Assembly: GCF_023343835.1 (NCBI RefSeq)
Contig: NC_064435.1
Coordinates: 81,602,134-81,666,133 of the forward strand
Length of the DNA: 64,000 bases
Direction: 5' to 3'
Source: Lagopus muta
Lineage: Eukaryota; Chordata; Aves; Galliformes; Phasianidae
A program made the translations under genes and the position numbers. Position 1 is the stretch's first letter; each line of letters starts with the position of its first letter. The notes under the pieces are model-generated. The model was not told where the DNA came from and did not search any database. It was given only the letters and a program-made list of their open reading frames with translations. Below, one piece after another: positions 47,079 through 60,769 of this stretch.

Positions 47079-48345
47079 GACTCACAGAATGGTTTGGGTT
47101 GGAAGGGACCTGTAAGATCACCTCATTTCAACCTCCTGCTACGGGCAGGGACATCTCCCTCTAGACCAGGTTGCTCACAGCCCCATCCAGTCTGGACTTG
47201 AATGCTTCCAGGGAGGGGGCATCCACAGCCTCACTGGACAACCTGTTCCAGTGTCTCACCACCCTCACAGTAAAGAATTTCTTCCTGATATCTAGTCTAA
47301 ATCTACTCTCTTCCAGTTTAAAGTCCTTTTCCTTCATGCTGTCTCTACATGCCCTTACAAAAAGTCCCTCCCCAGTTTTCAGTAGGCCCCTTCAGGTACT
47401 GGAAGGCTGCTATGAGGTCTCCTTGGAGCTTTCTCTTTTCCAGGCTGAAGAGCCCCAGCTCTCAGCCTGTCCTTGTAGGGGAGTTTCTTCAGCCCTTTGA
47501 TCATCTTCATGGCCCTCCTCTGGACCTGCTCCAACAGCTCCATGTCCTTCTTGTGTTGGGAGCCCCAGATCTGGACACAATACTCCAGGTGGAGTCTCAC
47601 GAGAGCAGAGTGGCAAAATCATCTCCCTCGACCTGCTGGTCACATTTCTCTTTCAACAACCCAGGATACAACCCAGGCCTTCTGGGTTGCAAGTGCACAT
47701 TGCCAGCTCACGTTGAATCTTTTATCAACCAACACCCCCCAAGTCCTTCTCCTCAGAGCTGCTCTCAAGCCATTCTCTGCCCACTCTGTATCTGTGCTTG
47801 GGATTGTCCCAGCCCAAGTGCAAGACCTTGCACTTGGCCTTCATGAGGTTGGCATGGGCCCACCTCTCAAGTCTATCCAAATCCCTCTGGGTAGCATCTC
47901 TTCCCTCCAGCATGTCAACTGCACCACTCAGCTTCGTGTCATCTGCAAATTTGCTGAGAATGCACTTAATCCCACTGTCCATGTCACCTACAAAGATGTT
48001 GAATAACACCTGTCCCAACACCAATCCACTGAGGAACACCACTTGTCACCAGTCTCCACTTGGACACTGAGCCATTGACCACAACTCTCTGAGTGTGACC
48101 ATCTAGACAATTCCTTATCCAGCAAGTGATCAATCTATCATATCTATTTTTCTCTCACTTGGTGACCAGGATGTCATGCAAGATAGCATCAAACACATTG
48201 CAAAAGTTCAGGTAGATAAAATCAGTTGTTCTTCCTTTATCACTGATGCTGTAACTCCATCACAGAAGGCCACCAAGTTTGTCAGGCATGACTTGCCCTT
48301 GGTGAAGCCATGTTAGCCACTGTGCTTCTTGAAATGGCTGGGTGC
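47079..48345 (-). mobile_element. CR1 copy, about 1.27 kb
   Basis: Minus-strand CR1 with tail at the left (antisense cagaatggtttgggttggaa). It covers ORF2 C-terminus and RT: in antisense [19 protein letters not shown], and [20 protein letters not shown], then [20 protein letters not shown]. The catalytic box FADD is intact but stops and frameshifts break the frame. Confidence 0.93.
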
Positions 48346-51300
48346 CAAGAAAACAAGTTTGTTTCAGTTGTTAATATATAGGTTGTGGTAAGGTCATTCG
48401 TTAACAGCCACGTGGTTGCACATACATGAATCATCAAACTCCTATAATTCTACTAGTTCACTAGTTCAGCTAAACATCTTGGTAGTTTGATATCAGAATT
48501 CAAGCACTCTCATTCTCAACCTTGTCAGTTCATTGGCAGAGGTAAACAGATAGCACTTCAATATTCTAGATCTGTATATTATGCCTGACACACAGCTCAC
48601 TGAAGCTTCAGTGTTCTGCTTCGAATGGAGACTGCACTTTTCTGGTGCTCTGTCTCCATTTAGGTGTCTGTGATATTGCTGACTGTAAACAGCAGTACTG
48701 TGAGAAGGCTGATCTTTGCACAGCCTGCATTAAAAGAACTGCATTTGGCTAATGGTAAGCGGGATGCTTCTGGGAAGCTACCAGTTCAGTGCTTCTGGTT
48801 TGTTAGGCTGACTCAGACCCACTTGTTTCTGGGTGCATGCCTTCCGGGTGCTTGCTAATATAGTAACTTCAGGACAGCTGCTCTGAACTCAGTGGCTTGT
48901 ACACTATTCTGAGGTCCCTGTCTCATTAACATTGGTTGAGGAGGTCTGAAATCTGCACTTACATTGCCTGTGTAAATTGGTTTGTTAGGAATCAAGAATG
49001 GCTATGTAATCATAGTAGTCTTCTAATTTAAAGCGTGCAAAAATTAATGGGAAAAGCAGTACCTGATGGATGTCAGTTATTACCATACCCGCAGGCAGAA
49101 GCCTCTATGAGCAGACAAGCATTACTCTCTGATGATCAGGAAGCCTGTTCTGCTAATGGGGTGAAAAGTTCAAGCCTCTGATCAATAAGCCCAGACAGCC
49201 AGAGAGGAAATTCAGCTATATTCAAGGCAGCCTGTGGAGCTGGGTTTGATTTGATGGTTTGTTGGTTGTTTTTTTTTCTTTTTTTTTTTTTTTTGTGAGC
49301 TTCTCTCACAAAAGTAATTTATGTTTTCTGCTAGGGATACAAATGGATGAGAAAAGAAATGTGGAAAAAATACGCTGTGGAAAGAGCGAGAGAATCAAGA
49401 TTCATGGCCACATATTCAAGGGAGTTCAGTCAGTATTTGGGGGATTTTGGCAGGCATGTACTTCACTGCAGTTCAGTAGGGCATCGAAGGGTTTACATCA
49501 CTGTTCAATTAATTTGGTTCATATGTCAGACAATTAATTTTAACCTACATTTACTCTTTTATGTCAGCTGTCCTGCTATAGCGCATGTCTGCTTTAGAGA
49601 ACCGCAGGAAGACACTGAACTACATTAAAAAAAACACATTTAGCAGTCCAGTAGTCTGTGCTGTAACATGCAGAAATTCCCTCCTTAAATACTGAGCTAG
49701 ATATCTGTATGCTAACTGTTGGTAAATGCTGACATTTTTATAGTGATTATTACAGTTTTGTGAGTAATTAGGTGTATGGTTACTGCATATTGTTTTTTAA
49801 GAAAAGATATTCTAAACTTTGAATAGCTTAAATTATTTGGCCCCAGTGAAGCTACCACTGTTTTCCTAGGGATTTAAACCTGTACTGAGGTAATGCAGTT
49901 CTACTGCAATCCAGCTTCATCATGCTCACAGAGACTAACAGCCTGTAGTCAGGAGGAGGAAAGAAGTGCCTCGGGCAACCTCTTGTAATAGCCTCGAGTA
50001 GGGAAGGGTCTCTGAGACACTTCCTGGGACTAGTGAAAAATTGATTCAATTTCTGCATGAAACAACTGAGATGAGAAAGGAAAGCCCAATAAACATTATG
50101 TACAGTATCTCTAATTGTGAAGCCCAGGTATTTCTTTCATGTATCTTTTCATTACTGAAGGGCAGCCTTAGCTCATTCTTTCAGGTGGATATTCTGTGAT
50201 TATCATGACTAAAGGACCTAGACTTTCATAAAATCGAATCTTAACAAGTATTTGTCACATTTGTATTTTTAATTTGGTTTGTGTCTTTAAGATGAATGAA
50301 GTTGTTTTTTCTTTTGAGATACTATTTTTTTTTCTTTCTTAAATATTGTTGACTGCCAGAGAGAAGGAAGGAAGCTGCCTAAACCTTTTAACCTTGGCTA
50401 TCATAATTAGTAATTTGTAAAACAGAAGCAATTATCTCTAGTGCCTTGTTTATCTGAAATTATGATAACGTGTGTAAGACTGAAAATGGCACTTCACTTG
50501 ACCCACGTCAGCTGCTTTTTTCATTGAGGAAAGTGGAAAGATGGTGAAGAGCTTGATAGTTAGCTTTATATCCTGTTTTTACATGCTCTGGTCCAAATGC
50601 TCAGAGCAGCGATGGGTTGTAAAAACGATCCCACTCAGCCTTGTTTTTCTAGGAGATTACAAACAAAGCTTCTGCCAAACTACTCCCCAAAGCTGCTTTT
50701 CAAGCCAGGAAGAATAGCAAGTGCTGGCTGTGGACAGAGCTGCAGGTTTTGGTTTAAATGCAGTTAAAATAAACCAAGATACAAGCAAATAAACTCCACA
50801 CAAGGGATCTGTTTCTTTTATAGTTAAAAAAAAATCCTCTATAATCTGGGAAACTCACTTATTCTTGTGATGCAAGGGAGGGAGAAGAAAAGAGAAGGAT
50901 CATTCATCTGACAGGGCTCCAGGGATCAGGAGTGGTCCGGTCTGCTTGCCTTTTAAGGGCCAGAATTTGGCTGAGCCCTGCATGGTCATGGGGAATTTTC
51001 TTGACTTTGTGTCTTCCTTTAAACAGATTCAGTACTGGTTGCATGGTGGCTATTTAGAGGCACCCTTGCAGGATGCCCTTTGTGGCAAGCTACTCCGTGG
51101 TGGTCAATGAGGAATAGGAGCGTGTTTTTCTATTCACACTTCCAGCAGAGGATAATATGGCCACATTCACCCAATTGCTCTGAAATGCCCTGGAGAGTGC
51201 TGCCACACTCAGGTAAATCCTCGACCTTTCACAAGCAATAAATAGGTGTTCCTTTTCCTGTCCAGCAACAAGATAAGAAAACACCCCCGCCTTTTCCATT

Positions 51301-53125
51301 GCTGTTTTCCTTCCCCAACTCTATAGATAAACAGACACATTTTCCCTCAAACTGTCAACGCCAGCACATTAAACTCAGAGCACTTAGCCAATAATAGTAA
51401 TTTTTTTCCAGTTATATCAATGGGTGTGGTAAAAGAGCTTACCTGTCTTTGCAAAATTTGCCTTCATAGTATCTTTAGAGCACTGTATTTCTGGTAACAC
51501 TGATACTGCTGCTGGGATTCCAGCAGGTCTCTCTTTAATTCACCTTCAAAGCAAAAAGAAAACAAAACCAAACATTTTCTCCTGTACACAGTTGTGTTGG
51601 TTTTTTTTTTGTTTTTTTTTTTTTTTCTTTTTTTTTTCTTTTTTAAGGCCCTGTTGAAGTTTAATTTTCAAAGCATAGTATATTTTCTGTTAGGATCAGT
51701 GCAGAGTAATTCCTTCCTGCCACAGCCAATGAAGCTTCCAGTCTGCTTCAAGGGGAGGATTTGCCATTCCCACCAAATAATCCTTATTTGCTAAGCCTGT
51801 TACTGTGCACTCCTTTGTATGTTGATGTATGCTGTTAACAAATGTTCTGATTACGAGATCATTGGAATTTCTGCCCACTGAACTGTTTCTCTTGCATTCC
51901 CAACTCACAGAGGTCCCATGCTGCACTTCTTAGTGCTGCATGTTTGTGCAGCTCTCTGTGTTTTCACCAAGGATGGATGGGCAGCAGAGCTCAACCCTCA
52001 AAACTTAGCATAGTAACTTCAATCACGGTTGTTTTTTATAAAGTAACACCAAAATTATGTGGCTGCCTACTTCAAGCAAAGGGAAGCTGAAAATGGTGCC
52101 AGCAGAGGAAGAAAGCTATGGAGAGAAGAGACTGCCTTCTAGCTAGCTGGAGAGCTCTTTCTCCAAGGCTGGAAGGTGAGCTTTCCTGAGCAATCCAGCC
52201 TGTGCACAGGTATTCAGAAAGCAGTTGCAAAAGTGTCTGGACATCAATTTCTTTCCTCAATGTAAGCTATGAAGTTAAGCAACCAAAACTGTGTAATAAC
52301 TTAAAATAACTGAAGATTAAAAGAAAACATCATGTTCCCAGGTAGGAGTCGTTCCCTCAGGAGGATTCAGATATCAAAGTGGTATTATCAGAAGTGAAGT
52401 TTAAATTTGAAGTTGCACTTTTTATCTATCTTAGGAAGATTCAAATTTGAGTGTAGAAATAGACAAAAATAGTAATTCTGGATACACCGATTAAGAATGG
52501 GTTTGTTTTTTTTTTTTGCATGTATGCCCCTGTTTCATTACATTTATTTTAGAGTAAATCCTCTCTTTTCTCATTTCAGTCAACTTATTATTAGGATTAT
52601 GGATGCCAGAGTTGTTCTGAGACTTATATTTCATTATATTTACAATTACAGACACAAAGTTCAATAGTCTACTACATTATACATTTCAAAGACAAGATGT
52701 TATTGTTTCAGATCCTTTTCACTTCAGAAGTTTTACAAGTATCATTCTCTATTAGTGGGCTGTCCTTATAATTCCATTTTAGATAATTTTTTAGCCCTTA
52801 GACTATGTGCAGACTGCTCCTGTCATGCCAAAGCCTTATTTCTACACTGGGATTTAAGTGTAAAAGCAGGACGTTTTTACAAGCTGCCCCATAGTCAGTG
52901 TGTGCATTCCTCTGTCATTTGGAAAGTACTTTTCAAAAATCTCACTGAGACTTAAAGGAGGATTCAGGCTTTTATGTTTAGCCCCCCATCTTTAAGTTGT
53001 TCAAGTTTTTGCAAAATTCCTGACATCATGGTTCAGAGAACCCCATAAACACCTGTTAGTGACGCGCATTTATTAATAGGCTTTGCAAGACTTCTCTCCA
53101 GTCACCTGGAAGCTCCACTACGAGA
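48346..53125. other. Intergenic between RPP40 and PPP1R3G, part 1
   Basis: About 4.8 kb of unique sequence with T-rich tracts (49268-49294, 51601-51645, 52506-52519). No exon, element or RNA recognised with confidence. Confidence 0.5.
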
Positions 53126-53184
53126 AATAAAGGAACCTCAAGGATTATCAAGCTCCAACCCCCCTGCTGCATGCAACATCTAAT
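53126..53184 (-). mobile_element. Short CR1 remnant
   Basis: Antisense 'aaaggaacctcaaggattat' and 'ccaacccccctgctgcatgc' are CR1 tail phrases. Confidence 0.6.
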
Positions 53185-56100
53185 ACTAGATTATATTGTC
53201 TTTTCTGGTCTTCATCATTTTTAAGATTGGAGGTCTCCCAAGCACTTTTCCATTATTTTTGTTTCCTGGATAAAGTGTTTGAGAACAAAACTAGTGAAAA
53301 GTTTTGTCTCTATAGATCAACGTTTTACCTGAGGTCTGAGAGCTTCTGAATTTTTTGCTATTCAAGCCATTCACAGCAAACCAGTTGTTATTTGCCACGA
53401 TGGGAGGAAAAATTCTTTAGAGCCAGAGTCTTTATATTCTCCCTGCTAGTGGTTTATGTCTGGATGAAGTTATTGCCAAAACTGCTGCTCCTGCTTCTGG
53501 CCAAATGTGTGAGGAAACAGGCAAGCCTTTGTATGTCTGGCAGTTTTAGACAAAAAATCCAGCAAGAAACTGCAACATCCATTCAATCAATCAAGCAGCA
53601 AAAATCACATCAGTGTGAAGACACAGAACCTCAAATAAGCTTTTGAACTTCTCTGCTTGCTTGGAGGATTATTGCTCTCTGCAGAACATACTGAAAGCTC
53701 ACCACCTCACTGCTATTATCCACTGCATTTAAATGTGAAAAACAAAGCTGCCTGCACCTTGGCACAGTTCAGTGCCAATACTTTATGGATCTTCCTGTTC
53801 TGTAACATGAGTCAAGAAATGATGACTAAATGGATTCAGTCATAAACCATAATGAAATCACACCCACTAAACACATGGCAGGAATGACAGAATGTTACAT
53901 AGAGCCGTGAGTCTTCAAATTTGAAAAGAAGACAGACTTCACAGTTAAACAAAAATACTCTGCATTTGGCCAAGATGAACCTTTTGTTAGCAGACTGAGA
54001 AGAGTGGGACTTGTATTGGGAAATAGATGCATCCTTCTCGTGGGAAGAGTAAGAATTTCCATTTTTTCTTCAGTTGGAGTAATAGGTAGAAAATGGCATG
54101 CAAAATTAAGTGAAAATAAGTCGAATTTTAGGACAATGGATAAAAAAGGAAAACTCAGAGAGAAAATGACTCTTGAAATAGGCTTTGAAAGAGAAACCCT
54201 AGAAGTCATTTAATTTAATCACTGAAACCCTTCAATATTCAGAAGGAAAATGAATCTATGGCTCTTCAAGTTTTACTCTGTTCATTAGTTCATTCTTCCT
54301 CCTTGGTCATTAAGCTGTTTCTCCCTGTGACTCCAGTCTGATTACTAAATCACTCCACGAGATAATTAAGAGCTCCACATTTTGGTTCTCTAAGATTGAC
54401 CTGGCTACTCTTGATCTTGCTGAGTTATCCTTAGATCTGCAAGTACGTTTGAAAGGATTTGGCTAGGACTGCTTACATAATTAGGAAGCAGTGGTACGAG
54501 GGGGAAGCATTAGCTACCAGAAATCAATTAGTAATTGAGACTCTACACTCTGTGATTTACTTAAAAGATTCTCAGTTATATTCTGCACTCTTCTACAGCA
54601 GTGTAAGCTGGGAATTACTCCCTTGACATCAGCTGAGTTACAGATGGTATGAAGCAACATTTCCAGTGTGAGTGGACATTGACCAACTGGTGTTGCAAAC
54701 AGGATAATCTAGAACAGCAAAAGCTTTCACTTTAACTGTGCTCATGTATATCTGTTGTTTGTGTGGGAGCCAGAGCAGAGTGTGAATGGCAACACTTCCT
54801 ATTCACGGCCATCCCTTTCTAAAAAGAAGTGTCTTCTTTCAAAGGAATTGCTTTTGAACTCCTTACAGTGTAGAGACTGCTTGAAATATCTTCAAACTGA
54901 AGTAACTTGAGTCCTTCTGCTTCATCAAGTAAAAAGATAAACAACTCAATTTTGGCACCATTAGGTTGCATTTACAATCTATCATCCTCACATTACAGAC
55001 ACTAGAAATGAGGTACTGAATCACAGAAGTAGCTGCCTTTAAATGCCTCATCAATTTGGGAGTGAAAAGAAATGAGAGACATGTGGGATTCATCTTTTTT
55101 TGTTTTACTTGGATATGGAAATGGAGGCAGAAGCTACAGCAGATTAGTAGTCCAGATACCAGGAAAGGCAGCATATTTAGCTGAATTTATTCTTAAATAT
55201 TTACTGTATGATAATCTGAAGTGTCTACTACGTACAGATGGCTCATAAATGGAAACTGTCATGAATGCCAAACATGTACAGGGAACCAGGAACCCCAAGC
55301 AACTTCATTAAGGCTGCAATCTCCATATATGTAGACATGAATCGTGACAATATTTTTTGGTAAGTTTCAGTCTCCCATCCTATACTCCTTACTCCATGTA
55401 AGTACTCTATACTATGCAATATTTATTATGCAGAATGCACTATGGAGGACCCTGTGAGGAAATCTGACTGTATCTCCAGTATGAGATCTCCAGTGTACTG
55501 TTCAATGAGTAAGGCCTGCAGCTACACACTGAGCAACGTACAGAAAAAAAATGACAAGAGCATTGAGTAGCTGTCTATCCTGTGTGCTTCATGTGACGGT
55601 CCTGAGGGGAAAATGGCATAGGAACATATCACTACAGGCTGTAACCTAAACAGTACGCCCCAAAACACTGCATTACGTTAGAAAGGCAACGTCACTTTGG
55701 GCATTTTCTAACATGTGGGTGCTCAAATCTATTTCCTCGGCATTCTTCTAACTTAGATTCAAGAAGGTACCACTTTTATGACCTTTCAAGGTGATAAATT
55801 ATAGTGGAGGCAGGGAGAAAGAAAGCAGCTTCATAAACTGTAGTCATTTTCTTACATTAAAAAGTGATCAAAGCTTGTTTTGCTTTGTTTTTCAGAATAA
55901 AATGTTCCCAATCTATTCTCGATGGAACAGTTGAAGTTTCCTTGACGATGGGACATGCAGTGTCTTTTCCAGTAAAATTGCTGTTCTGATTTTATAGTAT
56001 TTTCTGATTTTAAAATGTTAGACAGCACTAGCTTAGTTTGCAGAACAGTTGATCCTTTGCATGCTATTTCCATTTTCATTTCGTTACTGGGGAAGAATGT

Positions 56101-56423
56101 AATTGCAAACAAATGAAATTTAGAAGTAATTATTATCAACCACACCACTAGGGGGGGTATCTTTTCTGCCTTTCCCACTGAAGGTGATGGAACTGTGGGA
56201 CTGAATTCAGAGTATTTATGATCTACTGCATTATTAGTCAAGGAAATATAAAGCTCTTTTTCCATCGTTATTATTTTTAATACGTCTGGCAGAGCAGGAT
56301 TGAGCATGCATTCATTCACACATGGCTATGTCAGTGATTTCTATGTGCAAACTGATAACGATGGTTACTATGCCAATCCATTGCTTTTGCAGTTAGGCAG
56401 CATCACACAGTCCTGGGTTTCTT

Positions 56424-56449
56424 GTTCATGCACTCCAGAGTGCATGAAC
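56424..56449. repeat. 11-bp stem, 4-nt loop hairpin
   Basis: Arms gttcatgcact (56424-56434) and agtgcatgaac (56439-56449) with loop ccag. Confidence 0.95.
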
Positions 56450-56500
56450 TTGATAGAACAATAGAGTAATATTAAAGCAGCACGTGGTTTTTCCTACTGT

Positions 56501-56542
56501 AATAAATAAATAAATTATATATATATATGTATATATATGTAT
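56501..56542. repeat. AATA/AT/GTAT microsatellite
   Basis: aataaataaataaa followed by tatatatatatatgtatatatatg-type units (in two parts). Confidence 0.9.
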
Positions 56543-57404
56543 TTAGAAATACATATCTATTTCATTCACTGAAATTCAAATCTGACGTCTTACAGGGTTT
56601 TTTGTTTTAGTATTTTGCTGTCCTGTAGCAGTATTGTACTGTGTTACAGACACCCAGTTGCTGGTAGGTACGTGCATCAATTGAAACAATCCTGTTGTAA
56701 GCCATAAGAATAAAAATGACTGTGATATAAAGTACCTCTCTTGCAGGACCTCCTGTTAGATACCTGTTTTTCCATCTTCTAACGCACTTCAGCAATTCAT
56801 AACAAACTAATTGGGGCAGTTTTGGGAAAATGCAGACTCAGTGTTGAATTTACTACTTGTGCTGCAGTTTGGAAAGCTACACATGCAAACAAACAATTTT
56901 TAACATCGGGTTTATGCAGCCCATACAGGTCTATACAGTGTCTCAAGAGAAGTGAAAGAAACAGCTGATGTACTACTTACGTACGCAGTTGCGACTGCCC
57001 AGCCAAAAAGGCTGCCCTGCATTAGCTGGGAACATGCTGCATTGCACAACTCCAGTTGCCTGAAAAACAGGGTGGCACCTGAGCTGATGACGTCAGGTTA
57101 AAGTTCGATTTTTAAAAAAACACATCCAACACAATGCAAAGACCAGCAGAGGCTTTGCCAGCTGACATCACAAAGGCCCTTCTGACCACTTGGCCAGCTC
57201 TGATGTCCTGACAGAGTCCAGACGAGTCCATGCCTCTGTTGATTTTGAGGTACAGGCCTCCTCTTTGTGACAAACACAAGAGCACAAAACAGAAACCATC
57301 TGGGTGCAAGTTCATGTAGAACACCCTTTATATAAGACTACTCTGCATAAGATGGAGCTCCATTCACGCTGAAGCCCGATGCAATACAATGGCATATAAC
57401 ACGG

Positions 57405-57530
57405 TTGAATTTGATCCACGTCAGCAAACTTGCTGAGGATGCATGCCATTGATGCATCCAGATCACTGATAGAAATGTTGAACAGGGCTGGCCCTAGAAC
57501 TGAGCTCTGGGGTCACTCCTGTGACTGGCG
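57405..57530 (-). mobile_element. CR1 RT fragment
   Basis: Antisense of the region around the RT catalytic box: 'cagcaaacttgctgaggatg', 'aaatgttgaacagggctggc', 'gagctctggggtcactcctg'. No tail. Confidence 0.8.
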
Positions 57531-60500
57531 TACAAACTGTGATAATCCCTGCATATCTATAAATCCCTGTAAATTGTTAAATATCTCTTAGTAGTTATTA
57601 GTCATTCAAGTTTTCTGATAAGCTGTTGCTACAGGAGATTTTCTTAGTTAAAACTTGAGTGGGAAACTGCAGAGATGCGGTGTATTTGAACTACATACAC
57701 TCCATGTAGTAGAGTACTTTCCGTCTGGATGGATAAGGAAACCTTCTAGTTTTGGTCTTGAAGGTTTGAATCTAACATCACAATTGCATAAAAAGAAATG
57801 ATGAAAAGTGTATGAATGGCCTTTGGGATTAAATTGTGAGCTGAATCCTCCAGTTACATGATTCCGGGTGTCTGCAAACTAATATTTTTGTGTTCATTTT
57901 GTGTCCAGTGATGGCTATTGATCCAAGGAGCTCAGTGAATTTATTAAATTGCACATCAAACAGAGCTCCCTCCCAAAGCAGCAAACCAAAATCTCTGATC
58001 TAACAAGTCCTGAGAAACACATCAACCATGCAGTCACGGTCGGAATGGAGAAAGCGATGCTGGGAATCACTTACCACTGATTTGAGCATTCCTATTTTGC
58101 TCATGTCACTCAGTCATCGTCTCAGGATGAAAATGCTCCTGGAGGATGTGTGTGTTGAATGCAGGATGGAGATTAGAGGGACAAGGGAGGAAGATGGGAA
58201 ACATGGAGGGCGATGAAGAACGAAGTTGCTCAGTTGATGATTTATATCAAATGTCCTTTAATACAACTGGCAGAGTTTCAGGGAATGCAAAAAGCCTGTG
58301 AATCTGCTGTCTTCTACTAAAAATGCCCCCAGTTCTATCTTAGCTGTTTCTTGAATAACAAAAGCAGTAAATAGTAGTTGGAAGCACCCTGGGTACCCCG
58401 TTCTTTTAAGAGAATCAATTCTGAAATATTTCAGACACAACAGTGAATGCCTCCTAAATAATGCCTCCTCTCACCAGTGCGAGTCATAAAGGTTTATGCA
58501 ATTTCACATCACACTCACTTTCAGAATATGAGCCAGTGACTAACACCAAAACTCCGGGATTCCTTATGTGCTGCTGCCTCCTTTAAATTCTTTTCATGCA
58601 GAATGAAAATAATTTAATTCCCGTTGTCTTAACTGCCTTTTCTAAATTTCTGTGAACAGTAGTCCTTCCTGCAGGCCTGTCTCCCAGACTTGCAGAGCAT
58701 ATAAGGAATGCATATTAATTTCCACAGTACTGCTTAATTTTTTAACAATATTTACAGCATGTTTCTCTTTTTGCAGTCCCTTATTTTGCTTAATTCTTTC
58801 ACATTGCTCTTCAATTTCTATTATTCCAGGTGGTTTTGTATTGTCAGCAAACAGCACATTTTCCCCCTCTGCTGCTCAAAACTTTGGCTGATGGGGTCAG
58901 GAGCAACAGCAACTGATTTAAGTGTGCAACAGTCACTCACAAAGACCATCAGTTCCAGCACCAGCACATCCTGCAAAGTGCAGGGATGGAGGCATCAGCC
59001 TGTGCTGATCAAATCCCAGGGGAGCAGACCCGCCAGGAGCTGGTAGTGCTCAGAGGGCACGTGACAGGACATGAGAGACCAGCAGTGATGGTGGCCATTG
59101 CCCAAATGGCCCTTGAGAGCACTGGGCCAGGGTGGGCAGTCAGAACTCCTCAGCCTAGGGACAGAGCTCTGAGAGGTGGTGGGCAGGCTGAGGGGCATGA
59201 GGACCTTGCTAACTAGAGCCCTGAGCAGCCTGACGTCTGCTCTGCCCATATCCAGGGCTAAAGTTTTGGTGCCAGGTTTCCTTTTATCACTAAGGATGGA
59301 CAAGGATAAGGTGGTTGATCTAGATGTATCCTTTAGTTCTTAAAGAATAATTAACTGGTGTCATTGTCCTGACTAAGTAGCCCATGGTAGTGCTCCATAA
59401 CATCCCCTTATTTGCTTGTCCTTTAATCCTTACCTAGATGCTGCCAGCTGTGCCATCACCACCTGCCAGCTCTGTACAGACCAGTGCCTCTTTCACACGC
59501 AGCCAGTTCCCACCTCACCTGCCCTGCCTGTCCTTGCAGAAAGGCCCAGAATGGTCCATTGCAACACACCAGTCACAGGGCTCTGCCCACCAGGTTCCAC
59601 TGATGCCAGTGATGTCGTGGCTCTGGGACTGAGCCAAGGCTTCTGGCTCCTCTCACTTGTTTCTCGGTGCATGCTGCATATACTAATGTAGCAACATTCC
59701 AAAGGTGCTTCACCACAGCCAGCACCTGCTGGAGCAGGATCTGTCTAGCACACAGCCCTTAAACAAGCTGCTCACCTAGTCAGTCTTTGTTTCAGCTTGG
59801 TTAACCCCACGCGCCACACACGTAGAATGGGTGAGCTGTGAGTCTCAGTTCCAGGCGCAGCTGACAAAGGGCTTACATTGCGTCCTCTTTTGGTCAAAGT
59901 CAGTGTTAACAGCAGAGTGACCCAGCACAGCTGTCTGTTCTGTTTGTGGTCTTCCTGCAGCGCATTGCAGACCTCAGCTCAGTGATTCCATGGCTTACTT
60001 CTGCTAAACGAGGCTGTCTAAAGATCCAAAGGGTGGCACACAAGCTTCCTGGGACTGGCTGGTTATGGGGCTGCCCTACAAACAGCCCAGCTGAGCTGAA
60101 AGCAGAGCATCAGTGATGAGCAGCTGACAGCAAACTGCTATTAGTCATGTTTTCCATTGGCACCGCTGATGCCACAGTGTCTGTCCTTCGTTCCTGTTCC
60201 TATAAAGCTCCGAAGTGAACTACGAACAAATGCTGCATGCAATGCCAGGAGCTGGAGGAGTCATTCACTGGCAGGCCGCTACTTGGCAGTGAGGCTTCAC
60301 ACTCAAAATAAAACAAAGGATGTACAACAAAGGAGTGTCTCTCCCCGAGAAAAAGAACAGTTGAAGAACAAAGTGTTTTTGCAGTCATCCATAGAAATCA
60401 CCACAGACAATAGCGATGGTGTGCACACAGTTTGGAAAAGGTCTTGGATACGGGTCTGAGCACAGTAATAAAAGGGTGCTGTTAGCAGGATGCTGGTGGC

Positions 60501-60769
60501 CATGTGTAACCCTCGGAAAATAGAACTGAAGGGAATTCAACTGGAATCTTACTAGATGTTCTGAGTGTCGGGAAAGGCTGCACCTGCAAGTGTGCTGCTA
60601 GGGCCTTTGGCCTTTATTTTTTGCGGGCACTGCTGGGACCAAATGAGGGGGAGAAAAAGCAACTGAAGAGACTGGTTTAGAAAAAAAAAAAAACCACTAA
60701 AAAAGGAACGGATTTGTCGGTCCATTCACTCGCCTAGGGTTTTGTCCTAGCGTTCAAGTCTCAAAGCTT
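57531..60769. other. Intergenic upstream of PPP1R3G
   Basis: About 3.2 kb. A minus-strand stretch at 58,750-58,857 reads MLFADNTKPPGIIEIEEQ, resembling a decayed CR1-like RT catalytic box (FADDTK). The rest is unique, with GC content rising toward 60,770. Confidence 0.5.

Larger units (their letters stand above)
53185..57404. other. Intergenic between RPP40 and PPP1R3G, part 2
   Basis: Unique AT-rich sequence. A short hairpin lies at 56424-56449 and an AT microsatellite at 56501-56542. Small open frames here lack any support. Confidence 0.5.

Noticed and set aside
53392..53646. 84-codon frame with a hydrophobic stretch suggesting a small membrane protein
   Set aside because: Starts at a TTG codon, so it is not a normal eukaryotic start; no other support.
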